The notes: generated from the letters alone by a model not told the origin. Positions 36,002-47,222 are shown, counted from the first letter of the stretch. The stretch: DNA of 64,000 nt from Ptychodera flava (GCF_041260155.1 NC_091932.1:7809001-7873000), one strand, 5' to 3'. Made by a program: numbers and translations.

Positions 36002-37154
36002 TAGCTCCACTGTCAGCGACGCAGAGCTTATCAAATAGCTTATCAAAATAGCTTATCAAAATTTTCCGCAAGTCAGATTGCTTTGAAATTTTATATGCAG
36101 TTTACTTTAAGTGACCTCACTTAAGTTTGTTCAAATCTTCGTGAAATTTGCATATTTGTATTTTGGGGCATTTTTAGCTGTTTTGGTAACAAAATCTTCT
36201 TCTCTGAAACCGCTTGTCCGATTGCTTTTAAATTTGATCTGCAGTTTACTTAGAGTGACTTCAGTCAGATTTATTCAAATTGTGGTGAAATTTGCATATT
36301 TGTATTTTTAAGGCAATTTTGGTTGTTTTTAGTAAAATAATCTTTAAAAATCTACTTCAAAACTACCAGTCAGATAGCTTTGACATGTGGTACATAGGTC
36401 CCTAGGGATGATCTATTTCGGAATTCTTCAAATTGTGCAGAAATATGCAAATTTGCATTCTTAAGGCAATTTTTGCCATTTTTGGTCAAAAAATGTGTTT
36501 CTCAAAAAGAACTGGACTGATAGTTTTGAAATTTGGTATACAGGTTTCTATGGATGAACTAAGTATTATATATATACTGAATTTCTGATGAAATCTGTAA
36601 TTTTGTATTTTGGGGCAATTTTTGCCTTTTTGGTCAAAAAATGTATTTTTCCAAAACTACTCATCTGATAGCTTTGAAATTTGATATACAGGTTTCTATA
36701 GATGAACAGAATGATATGTATTGAAATTATGAAGAAATCTGCAATTTTGAATTTTTTGGGCAATTTTTCCATTTTTGGTCAAAAAATGTGTTTCTCAAAA
36801 AGTACTAGTCTAACAGTTTTGAAATTTGGTATACAGGTTTCTATTGATGAACTAAATTTGATCTTTTGAAATTATGATGAAATCTGCAATTTTTATTTTG
36901 GAGGGCAATTGTTGCCATTTTTGGTCAGAAAATTGTATTCTCAAAAAACTACTCATCAGATAGCTTTGGTTGACATGTTCTTAGGGATGATCCGATATGA
37001 TATATTCAAAGTATGATGAAATTTTCAATTGTGTATTTTTGCAGCTATTTTAGCCACTTTTTTCTGGCCACTGCATTGAGCTATCAAAGATTTCCACCTT
37101 CTTCATCAACATGTGTCAAAATTAGTTATTCTCTACATAAACACAGCGGAGCTA
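36002..37154. mobile_element. element with tandem repeats of about 147 bp and TAGCTCC termini
   Basis: The left TAGCTCCACTGT and the right ACAGCGGAGCTA form a 12-bp terminal inverted repeat with one mismatch. Units share GGCAATTTTTGCCATTTTTGGTCAAAAAATG and GAAATTTGGTATACAGGTTTCTA, split here across the unit. Anchors at 36485, 36633, 36778 and 36924 are spaced 148, 145 and 146 bp. It belongs to the same family as the 16.2-kb element and has no coding capacity. Confidence 0.7.
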
Positions 37155-37365
37155 TATCGGCCGCTAGGTCGCTTGTTATTTTTGTGTTTCTCATCTCCTG
37201 ACCGACTCTGTTGTCAGCTTGGGTTGTCTCAGTTGGGCTTAGAAATGAAATGTTTATTCCTCTTAACTATGATCTGGTGTCTATAAAAGAATTTTCAAAT
37301 GACTGTCATCAAATGTTTTTGCAACATTTTATCTGTGCTTGAATAACTAAATTCAATGGATCTAG

Positions 37366-38250
37366 ACATTAAATCAATTCCAGCAATCATTATCATTCAA
37401 GGCAAGTGAATTGCCAGCTCCAAGAAACAATAAATAGCAACAACAAAACATCCACTGAGAAAATCAATAGTGCCATCTAGAACCACTAGTCAAGTGGTGA
37501 TACTGGGTACCCAGATCTGGTAAGCATACCCTACTAGCATGCTACAACTCATGATTGAACTAAGTGACAAGGTTATATTACAATTACTCAACTTGCTGTC
37601 AAAATACAGGGTCGAAGTCGTGAATACTGTCTCTCATCATCAGAGTGTTACATTTGTCATATTTGGATGTAAGATTGCCACATCTACCACAGAACGTCTT
37701 GAATATCTAGCTGACCTGCTTTGTGAAAAATCCCTGTTTCAAAAGCTTTAAGACTAAAAAGCTGTCTCTCACTTGAAAGTCACACCGATAAGCTCTACAG
37801 TATCTCAGGAATTGTGAAATCCATACACCATGCACAAGTTGGAAATTACTGGTCAAATACAGAAATGATTTCAAAATTGAAATTGGTCCTTTTGTCATAC
37901 AGCTTAGTGTGCAATATATTTTGTGTAAACGGCATACATAACAATTTAGGTTAATTGCATGATTCCATCAGTCCCATGCAGGTCTTATGAGAGACAGCTG
38001 AATCCCTTGATTCACAACTGTAATAAGCTGCTCTGAACCTCCGCACAATTACTTTGTCACTTTAGTTCAACTTGATGTATGCAGTATGCTTGCAGGGAAG
38101 GCTTACCAACTCAGGACAACCATTACCACCACTGCAATTGACAAGTGGTTGGAGATTGTACTATTGGTTTGGTCAGTGGGTGTTGTTGTATTTTGTTCCT
38201 GGAAATTTCATTTGCCTTGAATGATAATGATTGTTGGGATTGATTTAATG
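37366..38250. repeat. inverted duplication flanking a Penelope-like remnant
   Basis: The left arm (about 37366-37462) and the right arm (about 38160-38250) are inverted copies sharing GACATTAAATCAAT(T/C)CCA(G/A)CA and ATCATTATCATTCAAGGCAA. The spacer of about 700 bp holds the reverse-transcriptase remnant at 37560-37925. Confidence 0.6.
37560..37925 (-). pseudogene. Penelope-like reverse transcriptase C-terminal remnant
   Basis: The minus strand reads LYDKRTNFNF, then VWISQFLRYCRAYRCDFQVR, LVLKLLKQGFFTKQV and, after a shift, FKTFCGRCGNLTSKYDKC. These align in order with LYDKRDYFNF, VYISQLIRYARACSSYGDF, LCYKLLNQGYTRARLV and FKRFFGRYRKLVDKY of the element at 42530-43830. It is broken and much diverged, so it is an old copy. 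Confidence 0.6.
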
Positions 38251-39479
38251 TCAGATTCCAACGAAAACCAATTATTCCCTTTCATCGGGTAGAATTTCAC
38301 AATAACAATCATCAGTATAACAAACAATTGGTTATTTAGGAGGTAAAATTTGTCTCTTGAGAATTTTGCATTGTAAATCAAATACCCTGAAGAAACAATT
38401 GCAAACATATAGGTTTCAATGGACATGTAATGATAATGAAATCTCCAAAGTAACTATGTTCTGTGATGTGCTCAGGGGTCGTTAAACTTCAACGCAAAGA
38501 ATAGTATAGTATAGCATTTCAGAATTAATACAAACATTATTGGATACAGGGAATCAGAATACTGAAAAAAATATCAAAACTTGTTTATCGAAATAAGCAT
38601 AACTAAAATTAAGTTGCCCTATAGACTGAACTGTTCAATTTGTATATACAAACTGAACAGGTCTATGCAGTTGAATAGTGAAACCACTAAATACAATATT
38701 CATGAAATTTTTCAATTCCATTTTGGATAATTTTTGAGTCATGCATGTGCTACTGCTTAGTTTGCTTTTATAAAAGAACGAATTCTTCATTTATATTGAC
38801 TCCAGCTGTATCTTTTTCTATTTTTTCAGTAATTGTTTTTCTGTATATCAACTACGGTTTCTGATCCTAGTCCATTTTATCATGCTTGAATGCCCATTAT
38901 TACGATTGTCAACACAGCCTGTAGATGTGAAATGGCCAAATGAATACCAGTTTGGACTTGAATACAAACAATACCAATGTCATAGACCCTTGAGCCAGAA
39001 GGACGATGAATTGTGAAACTTCCTTTGAAATGGCATCTGCTGTAATCTGGTGAATTTGTATATTTTGCTGATTTATCAGCAGAGTTAAATATGTTGCAAC
39101 AAAACATCCAGTACATGTAACAAACATTGAAGTGGTAAATTTGACTCTATATTGGTTGTATTTTTTTTACAAGCAGGTTAAAATGTCAACATGTTTAAAA
39201 ACAGGCCCATCATACCGGTATGTTGAGATGGAAAGACCCCAATCTCGAATTGGTCAGAAAATGACCTAGTCTTGCATGTTTTTATGCACTTACTTAAAAT
39301 TTGTTTTGTTTTACATGGGAATTCTCTAAATTGGCTGCATGACATAGCAATTAAGACGATAAACTGTAGTGGATTTACTGAACCAGAAAATTAAAGATAT
39401 CGACAAAAGATACAGCTGATGTCCGTTTTAAGCTAGAAACCTGTGTGTTATCCCATTTTTAACATAATGACCAAAGGTC
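38251..39479. other. non-genic stretch
   Basis: No gene recognised; short overlapping frames only. Confidence 0.5.
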
Positions 39480-40340
39480 ATCATGTTATTAAAAGAAGAA
39501 ATTGTGTCAATGTATATTTTCTTGTCTAATCTTTTTAATTATTTCAAGAAAGGTGTACAGTGTTAATTTTCTTCTTTTGTGGATTTATTTCAAGAAAAAA
39601 GGACATCTTAGATTAAGAAAACATCTTGTTTTAAAAAAATTCTAAGAATTTAAAGATTCTTGATGTAAGAAATCTGTTTGAACTTATTTTCAATTTTAAG
39701 AAACCTGTACCATGTTAATTTTCTTGTTTCTAGATTTTGGAATATCTTATTTTCAGCTGAAAACAAGAAATATTTCCAAACAAGATGTTATTTCTAGCTA
39801 TACTCCCAAATTTCTTGTTTTGAGAAAAATGGCAAATCTTAAATTAAGAAAAATCTTGTTTTGAGAAGTTTACTAGAATTTGTAAAATTTGGAGTAAGAA
39901 TTTTTATCTTGCTCAGATGGGGATATTAAGAAAATAAAATTCTTGAATTGAGTTTTATGTTTTCTTGTCTTTTCTTAGAATAAGAAAAAATGTTGAATTG
40001 AGAAAAGTGAAAAAATTAACTGAGAAATAAATTAACTTGATGTAAGAAACCGTTTTCTTATTTCAAGATTTGTATTTATCTTGATTTAAGAAGTTTTCTT
40101 GTTTCAAGATATGTAGATTTCTCGATTGAGGAAAAATTTTCTTGTCTCAAGATATACTGTTACTTGATCTAGGAAACATTTTCTTGGTTCAAGATATAAA
40201 GTTTTCTTGATTTAGGAAAATTTTTTCTCGTTTCAAGATATAAACCATGTGCAGAAACAAGTTATATTTTCTAGCTATACTCCCAAGATAAAATTTCTTG
40301 ATTCAAGATAATTTTCTTGATATAAGATTTCTTTTCTAGT
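39480..40340. repeat. subterminal TTCTTG/CAAGAA repeat block (right)
   Basis: Dense, degenerate repeats of TTTCTTGATTTAAGAAAA and TTTCAAGATATA words. This is the inverse counterpart of 31320-31740. Confidence 0.6.
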
Positions 40341-40364
40341 AATGAGAAAAATATTTTTGGCAGT

Positions 40365-42099
40365 GAAGTTTCCGGGATCACCTAGTTGAAAACAACGTTG
40401 GCATTTGTGTCATCACAGAAACCTAGTTGAAAGAACGTGATTCAGCAGTAAAATCAGCTTGTATACAACATCAGTGATCATCCAAGAGAAAATAGAACTG
40501 GAGGAGGAGTTGGTATAGTTTATCGTGAAGACTTGTTTGAAGTGAGAAAGGTACATGCAGGAGAGGAAAACTCGTTCGAATAAGCAGAGTGGACAGTCAA
40601 TCACGACAATCCATGATTAAGTTAGTGACGATATATGATCTCCTTATTCAAGATTACACCTGGTCCACATCAATGTATTCTTGGAAGATTTTGAAAACTA
40701 CCTTGATGAGATATTAGATTGCAATTTACCTTTACTGATATGTGGGGATTTCGATGTTCATGTGAACAATATTGGCGACCTGTCAGTTATTAAAGTCAAT
40801 GACATTTGTCATTCGAGTGATTTAGTACGTGTATCTGTTCCAACTCATGAATCCGGTAACACACTTGCAAGATCTCATCATAACACCGGACGATAACAGG
40901 TTAGGCATCACTTCGCCAGTTGCTGATCACTACATCTCAGATCACTGCTTCATGTTTGCAAACCTTACGAGCATTTCACATCACATCGAAGAAAAAGTCA
41001 TAACCTTCCGAAAATACACCAAGATATACAAACAGCCTTCAGAAATTATGTATATCTTTCAACACTTTGTGATCAGGCCGTTTTATCAAGCAGCAATGTA
41101 GACAAATTGGTCATATGCATGATCTATAACTCTGTGCTGAGTCAACTTCTAAATAAACACACCCCTTTGACTACAAAGCAACTGGCAACAAGACCTCATC
41201 TCCCTTGGATCAACGATCAAATAAGACTCACAAGACAACTTAGAAGACGCGCTGAACGGAAATGGAGAAAACATCACAACTATAACAGTAGATTGACTTT
41301 CAAACAGTTTTGAAATTTAAACAAAATGACAAATAGACTCAATCAAGCCTGTACTGAATACTATTCCAACAAGGTTGTTGAATGCAATGGTGATCAGAAG
41401 AAGCTATATGGGATCATGAACTCGCTCATGAACCACCAAATACATCATCCTCATTGCCAGACCATGAATCTAAAGTTGAACCGACAAACATATTCAACAA
41501 TTTTTTGTCGATAAAGTCACCAATATACGACAGAAATTGGGTGCCAAAGCAGGGAATAGTAAGACAGACTTATTCAACACCAGGATGGTTGACAACAAAT
41601 TAGATAACTTCAAGCTCGTAACATCTGATGAAGTTAAGAAGCGCATAATGAAAGCACCATTGAAACAGTGTGCAAGTGACCCTATTCCAACATGGTTACT
41701 TAAGGAATGCGTTGACATCTTACTGCCTGTCACCACCTGCATGATCAATCGTTCCCTTCAAGATGGCATATTTCCGGATGTCTGGAAGAAGGCAACCGTT
41801 ATACCATTGGTCAAAAAAGTAGCTGGCGGGTACCGACCTGTCCAATTACAGACCAGTTAGAAACCTTTCATTCATCTCAAAACTAGTAGAACAGGTTGTT
41901 GTCGATCAACTGACCAGTCACATGCAAATCAACACCCCGCTACCAGTTTATCAATCAGCACATAGACAACATCACAGTACAGAGACTGTTCTCAGTAAAG
42001 TAAATGACAGGCATCTTTGAATGTATGGGTCAGAAACACGTCGCTTTTCTGGTTCTTCTTAATCTCAGCGCAGCCTTTGATACGGTTGACCACACAATC
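40365..42099 (+). pseudogene. L2/CR1-like LINE ORF2, 5' half (endonuclease and start of RT)
   Basis: Recognisable segments, in shifting frames, are: ICGDFDVHVNNIGDL (40740 region), HLPWINDQIRLTRQLRRRAE (41190-41260), NQACTEYYSNKVVECNGDQ (41340-41400), SDPIPTWLLKECVDILLPV (41680-41740) and YQSAHRQHHSTETVLSKV (41950-42000). Motif A reads VLLNLSAAFDTVDH at 42050-42090, where the normal Asp codon is AAT (Asn). It is dead. Confidence 0.8.

Positions 42100-42156
<57 letters not shown>
42100..42156. repeat. (TTA)n microsatellite, LINE tail
   Basis: About 18 TTA units marking the 3' tail of the nested minus-strand LINE at its junction with the host LINE. Confidence 0.95.
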
Positions 42157-42157
<1 letters not shown>

Positions 42158-42750
42158 TTTATTTCAGACTTTCAAAAACGTCCATAAGAAATAAAAGATT
42201 AAAAAAAAACAGATAAAAAACGTTCATGACAAGACATCACACAGTAAAATAAAGCACAATTAATATAAAATATTTGCCCAGTGGGCTTGAAGTCCATGAA
42301 AGCGCATGTCACATGCAAGAAGTCGATAAATCAGAACATTTTTACTTCTTTGCAAACGAGCACTAAAGTTGTACGCTGTTCTCCTCCTTAAAACTGAGAA
42401 ACAGTTTACTGAATGGTGAACGAACACCTTTGAGGCACTGGTGTATCTTGGATAGCCAAACAGTCTACGAAATGCATTGTTGTGAAATAATCGCAATCAT
42501 ACCAATCCATAATCCAATAACACTAGGTCAAAATTTGTAAGACAATAGCTGTAAACATAGACACAAAACAGCACAGAACAGACAGTAAATAGATGGTACA
42601 CAAACAAAGTCAAATTCATGAAAGAAAGATATATGGACCTCTGGCCAAAAGACCAAAAGTGATGTCAGGTGTTTCGAAAATAGTAAGCGCATCCTGCCCC
42701 ACTGTGGCACCCGCCATATATCAATCTGTAAGTCAGATAGGTAGTGGTCA

Positions 42751-43668
42751 CTAACTAAGGCCCATGTCACCGATGCCATCAGTGATCATTTGTCGAAGAG
42801 AGATATTGTATTTATCTACCAGCTTGCGATACCTGCCAAAAAAGCGTTTGAATGTAGAGACAAGTCTTGCTCTGGTGTAACCTTGATTTAACAGTTTGTA
42901 ACAGAGATGGCCATGTCTCTCTACAAAATCACCATATGAACTGCATGCTCTAGCATATCGAATAAGCTGGGAAATGTATACCTCATAAGCAGGTGAGAGT
43001 GGGATATTACTGATGAGGTGTGGACAATTGATTATACTAAAGTTGAAATAATCTCTCTTGTCATATAGCCTAGTAGAAAGGTGACCATTAGAGTCCAAAT
43101 TCAAGTAAATATCCAGATATGAAGCAGAAGAGGCCGTTTCTGTAGTTTCGTTAATCTCCAATTCTGGAGGATAAATCATAGCGAGATATTTACTGAATTC
43201 AGAGTTATTCAATTAAAAACATCGTCTATGTATCTAAGTGTAAGGTTGAAAGTACGAGCTACAGAGACCTTTTTCTGCTTGATAAGGTTCTGGATAAATT
43301 CTGCCTCGTATGAGAACAGAAATAAGTTGGCAAGTAAGGGAGCACAGTTAGTGCCCATGGGAATTCCTATACACTGTTGGAAAATGTGTCCTCCAAATTC
43401 AACAAATATGTTGTCAATGAGGAAATCAAGCATACTGATAATGTCTTTCTCGGTATAAAACACTTTAGCGTTTAACAAAATTTTTAACAAAATATGTAGA
43501 ATTATACCCCAATACCACATATTTGTAACGGCGTGAACCGTTTTTGTAGAAAAATGCTTGGTTGATGATGTTTTTCAAGCGTTCTTTCAATTTATCATGT
43601 GGTATTGTGGTATACAATGTGGAAAAATCGAAAGTTTCAATAGATGTTATTTTTGAAACAGATTTCAA
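42751..43668 (-). pseudogene. Penelope-like reverse transcriptase, frameshifted
   Basis: Three open pieces of 67, 103 and 153 residues carry the RT palm and the region after it. Catalytic residues (the Asp of FDFSTLYT and the DD of YIDD) are present. Frame changes near 43480 and 43210 separate the pieces. The related fragment at 37560-37925 shows that the family is repeated in this region. The assignment rests on motif order only. Confidence 0.65.
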
Positions 43669-43800
43669 ATTTCAAATTTCAAATTTTCCAAGAGTTCCTT
43701 CGAATTTTTTAATATCCACATTTGATTTATACCACTCCGAGAAAAGACAACATCACAGTATGCTTGAAGTCCCCGTTTAACAGTACAAAGAACAGAAGTC

Positions 43801-43830
43801 AGTATCTTCGAATGCAGTATCTTTGAATGC
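43801..43830. repeat. 15-bp tandem pair at the Penelope-like insertion border
   Basis: AGTATCTTCGAATGC (43801-43815) is followed directly by AGTATCTTTGAATGC (43816-43830), one mismatch apart, exactly where the host LINE frame is lost on the minus strand. Confidence 0.6.
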
Positions 43831-44585
43831 GCTTGCATTAAAATCGGACAATATGTAATTGCAGTAAATGTTATAACAAAACGCATTAAAAAGACGATAT
43901 TTAACATCAACCGAACGGGAGTAAAACTTTCTGAGAAGCATATTAGCCCTGCCACACAGAGCTCTACGTTGCCTTAGAATGTCTTTGTCGTCACGTAATT
44001 CAGATGTAAAAATATGGCCTAGGTAAACAAACTTTGGAACAAATTCAAGAGAAACATCACACAGCTTCACTGGAGGAACAGTCGAAAGCTTTGTCGACGA
44101 TTAAAAATGGATACACTTGGATTTTCGTGAAATATATTTAATATCGTGGTCAGAAGCGTAGTTTTCACAAATCTCAATACGTCTGCGGAGACCTTTGATG
44201 GACGGCGCCGCAATACACATGTCATCAGCGTAAGAAAGATTGTTCATCGTGATCCCATCTACTTCACAACCCGCTCCAGCATCAGAAAGCCTTGCATTCA
44301 GTGCGTCAATATAGACATTTAAAAGAAAGGGTGAAAAGATCTCTCCTTGGCGTACTCCATTCGCAACATTAAATGAAACTGAGAGAGAATTAGACCAACG
44401 GACACAGAATTGTTGAGAGGCGAATCAGTTTGTCAAAAGGCGGACGATATAAGCAGGTACAGATCTGTCAATCAGTTTCTTCAAAAGGGTCCAATGGTTG
44501 ATTCTATCAAATGCTTTTTCTGCGTCAAGGAGCCAAACAAACACCGAGCTCCCGTTTTGTTTGTAGTATCTGATAGTTTCTTTCA

Positions 44586-45700
44586 GTTATTGAAAACAAT
44601 GGAACATGAATTTGGCATACAGAATGCAGCTCTCACATGGTTAGCCTCTTACCTTACCAACAGATCACAGAAAGTTCTCATATCTGACAGTTTATCTGAT
44701 AGTGTTCCTCTTAATTTTGGCGTTCAACAAGGGTCATGCCTGGGTGCAGTCCTTTTCACAACCTATTCGAGTACACTGTTTAGCGTCATAAGTAACCACA
44801 TGATTACTTCATATGGCTATGCTGATGACACGCAGCTTTTCAAAGGTAAATTGCACCTCGACTGGAAGATGAATCCCAATGTTGTCAAGTGTATAGAGAA
44901 GTGTGTTTGTGATATACAAGCCAGGATGTCAACATATAGACTGAAGTTAAACGAGGACAAAACTGAAGTTATGCTCTTAGGAACAAAACAACAATTAGCT
45001 AAATTAACATACATCAACTAGCATATAAATTAACATATAAATTATCATAGCATATGATATCGGAGGTAATCAGATCAAATAAGTTGACCACGTCCGCAAT
45101 CTTGGAGGCTGGCTTGACTCAAATCTATCGATGTCTTTTCATATTACCCAAGTTTCCAAGAAAGTCAACCATAACTTATATAATCTACATCTTTCTTTAC
45201 TACTTGAATCAGAAAGCTTGTGAAACTTTGGTCCATTCTCTCGTCAGTTCTCATCTTGATTATGCAAATCTGATATTGTATGGAATGCCTCAGTACTTGT
45301 TCGATCGATTGCAGCGAGTACAGAATAATGTCGCACGACTAGTAAAGGGTTTGAGAAAAAATGACAGAATATCACAATCTCTCATTGAGCTTCATTGGCT
45401 GCCTGTAAAGGCGAGAGTTGGTTTTAAAGTAATTTTGCTAGTTTTTTAAGGCCTTGAATGGCAAAACTCTATGTATATTCAGGATTTGTTCACACCTACC
45501 AGCAATGCACGTTAAAATTTACGTAACGATGGTATTCACAATCTTCTTGTACCTCGTTCATTTAATACAGTCAACGACAGAGCGCTCACTATTTGTGGGC
45601 CAAAACTATGGAACTCAATTCCCAGACAACTAAGTTAACCACTGGCATCGATTATTTTAAGCGTGAACTAAAAACACATTTGTTTTAACAGTACTATAAA
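44586..45700 (+). pseudogene. L2/CR1-like LINE ORF2, 3' half (RT palm, thumb and C-terminus)
   Basis: It reads EFGIQNAALTWLASYLTNRS, then GVQQGSCLGAVLFTTYSSTL (motif B, with Gln for the usual Pro), YGYADDTQLF (motif C), LKLNEDKTEVMLLG, SHLDYANLILYGMPQ, RIQRVQN-like RLQRVQNNVARLVKG, and LHWLPVKARVGFKV. After a shift near 45445 it continues to GPKLWNSIPRQL. It continues the 5' half at 40365-42099. The boundary at about 44586 is where the inserted LINE's coding sequence ends on the other strand. Confidence 0.8.
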
Positions 45701-45723
45701 CTGTAGGGTTCAAATGTAAATTA

Positions 45724-45864
45724 AGCAATAACCCCCGCTGCAGGAGGGTATCACGAGATTTTGGTACAATGCGCGACATATAGCACGAGCCGAAAGGCAA
45801 GTGCTGTATGGAGCGATTTGTACCAAAATCGAGTGTATACCCTCCTACGGCGGGGGTTATTGCT
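45724..45864. mobile_element. 141-bp palindromic MITE-like element
   Basis: The ends AGCAATAACCCCCGC and GCGGGGGTTATTGCT are a perfect 15-bp inverted repeat. The arms continue, with mismatches, to about 45 bp (GAGGGTAT...TTTTGGTACAA against TTGTACCAAAAT...ATACCCTC). ATTA occurs directly outside both ends (45720-45723 and 45865-45868) and may be a 4-bp duplication, although the flank is AT-rich. It lies just beyond the 3' end of the 40.4-45.7 kb LINE. Confidence 0.7.
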
Positions 45865-45868
45865 ATTA

Positions 45869-46942
45869 TATTATATCAACTTGCGTGTATTTGTTGTCTT
45901 ACTTGGGTATTTTCATCACTCTAAGCGCCAAATGCAGAAAACGGACGTCTGAGAGATCGAACGTCGAAAATTCTGCGCCCGAGACCGAGCACTTTTATAA
46001 GTGGGGATTCCGTACAGGCACACAGTATCCTACGATAAATACGCATTACGTCCAAATCGACATTGCATTTTATTCGCATGCAACACGAACGATACTTGTC
46101 AAAAATACCTGCTGCACTCACACAGAAAATGGGTCAAGAGTTCAAATCAAAAGAAAAAGTTACAATTTTTTTCGTAAATTTATATAAGAACAATAGACCT
46201 GGCTTTTTTGGCATAAGCTTACTAAAAATAGATTTGTCTCATTCTGTACCGCATACCGTCGCGACATTCAGTGGTGGCACAGTGAAGTTACAGGATCTAT
46301 TTTTGATGAATAATTTGGACGTTAATTGTACAAAAAAACAAGCAGTTTTAAAATAATCAAGACTTGCGATGACTGCATCTGTGATGTACAGTTGTGCAGA
46401 TTCTGAGTGTGTTGCCCGATGCAGGGAGAGCTGGACGCTGACACTGCTCGTTGCATTTGATGTCAAATATCGTCGCAGTCGCCAGGAGTCATCCCATTGT
46501 TATTTTGAACTTCTTGGTCTACATCGTTAGGACATCCCGATCTGTTATAGCCCAAACTTTGGTAAATAATATCTGACATACCGTTACTGTGAGGAAGTGT
46601 CAATTTATTTGTGTATGAACGAATACTATCTTCATTTTAAAGAGCGGTACTAGGATATATCGCGTCTCGACTCCCGCAAAGTGCACGGTGCGCTGTCGCC
46701 CTAATATTTGTGTGCATCATACCCAAAACGTGCTGCTTCAGAGATGTCTTTCATCATCGATCCCAACGTATTTTCACCAAGAGGTGAGTTACAGACCCAC
46801 ACTTTATCTGTGTATCAAAATTCGGTCTTCGGTCTTTGAAACAAAGTGGACTGTTTCGGTCTTTCTCGAGGGTCTATGGTTTAGATAGGTACGTTCAAAT
46901 GCACCGACCGGGCAGTTTTCGAAAATGCTGGTTTAGGGGCCC
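45869..46942. other. non-genic stretch
   Basis: Open frames here (for example 46063-46356 and 46239-46466) overlap on both strands and match nothing I recognise. Confidence 0.5.
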
Positions 46943-46970
46943 GTTTTAGCACTGCTAGCAGTGCTAAAAC
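46943..46970. repeat. 28-bp perfect palindrome
   Basis: GTTTTAGCACTGCT is followed directly by its reverse complement, with no loop. The word TTTTAGCA recurs once more just downstream, near 46975. No function was recognised. Confidence 0.7.
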
Positions 46971-47059
46971 AGTATTTTAGCATCGGTGGAATGAGCTCTC
47001 GTCCAATCAGAATGGCGCATGGTAGCATGATATAATATAATTCCTTTTTACTGACAGTT

Positions 47060-47222
47060 TTAGCCCACCCTTTTAACATTGTATCAAGTTTTGTTTTTCG
47101 TTTTCAGCTGTAATTTTAACTTGCAGAATTTTTTATGGTTTATTATTAGTGTGTTTAGCGCTTTTGAATATTTATGAATAGAAAAAGCGCTCTAGAAAAA
47201 AAATAAACTTTAAACTTTAAAC
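47060..47222 (+). mobile_element. LINE/SINE 3' tail remnant with stem-loop
   Basis: TTTAGCGCTTTT (about 47154-47165) can pair with AAAAAGCGCT (about 47183-47192). An A-rich AAATAAA follows, and then a short tandem of ACTTTAA. This matches the organisation of the L2-type tail at 29923-29990. No coding part is attached. Confidence 0.5.

Larger units (their letters stand above)
31312..40364. mobile_element. candidate large TIR element with CACTGC ends
   Basis: The left end CACTGCTAAAAATATTTTTC (31313 onward) matches, inverted, the right end GAAAAATATTTTTGGCAGTG (ending about 40364). Inside each end lies a block rich in TTCTTGATTTAAGAAAA-like words in both orientations (31320-31740 and 39480-40340). 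CACT ends with repetitive subterminal regions recall CACTA/EnSpm elements. No transposase was recognised between the ends, and no clear target-site duplication was found. Two separate elements of one family is the main alternative. Confidence 0.4.
42530..43830 (-). mobile_element. Penelope-like element inside the nested LINE
   Basis: Minus-strand RT with FDFSTLYTTIPHDKLKERL (motif A, about 43640), FQQCIGIPMGTNCAPLLANL (motif B, about 43380) and TLRYIDDVF (motif C, about 43220), followed by SASYLDIYLNLDSNGHLSTR and the RYARACSSYGDF region. The IPMGT.CAP..A signature and the absence of LINE endonuclease or YADD boxes fit a Penelope-like RT. A GIY-YIG endonuclease was not seen. It is broken into three frames (43668-43465, 43520-43209, 43212-42751). 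Confidence 0.65.
42100..44590 (-). mobile_element. nested minus-strand LINE, 5'-truncated, with (TAA)n tail
   Basis: On the minus strand it starts within the RT (RYYKQNGSSVFVWLLDAEKA at about 44575-44510), followed by NGVRQGEIFSPFLFNVYIDA and LSYADDMCIAAPS (about 44230). Next come YLGHIFTSELRDDKDILRQR (about 44030) and ANMLLRKFYSRSVDVKYRLF. After the Penelope-like insert it resumes with NAFRRLFGYPRYTSASKVFV (about 42480-42420). The 3' end AATAAAGTAATAATAA... joins the (TTA)n tract at 42100-42156. Motif A and YADD are intact, but a stop near the RLLTN segment and the insert disable it. The LINE clade was not assigned. Confidence 0.8.
40365..45700 (+). mobile_element. L2/CR1-like LINE, split by a nested insertion
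   Basis: The left half (40365-42099) covers the endonuclease (GICVITETWLKER-like start at about 40410, LLICGDFDVHVNN, PTHESGNTL, SDHCFMF), the linker and the RT up to motif A. The right half (about 44586-45700) resumes immediately after motif A and runs to the usual C-terminal KLWNSIPRQL and KTHLF-stop. Between them sit a minus-strand LINE and, inside that, a Penelope-like element. This is the oldest layer of the nest. Confidence 0.85.

Noticed and set aside
44410..44585. N-terminal part of the plus-strand frame at 44410-45021 as LINE coding sequence
   Set aside because: This part is antisense to the nested minus-strand LINE RT. Host LINE coding begins only at about 44586.
45761..46187. Overlapping plus-strand frames downstream of the split LINE
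   Set aside because: They start within the palindromic element, overlap in different registers and have no recognisable domain.
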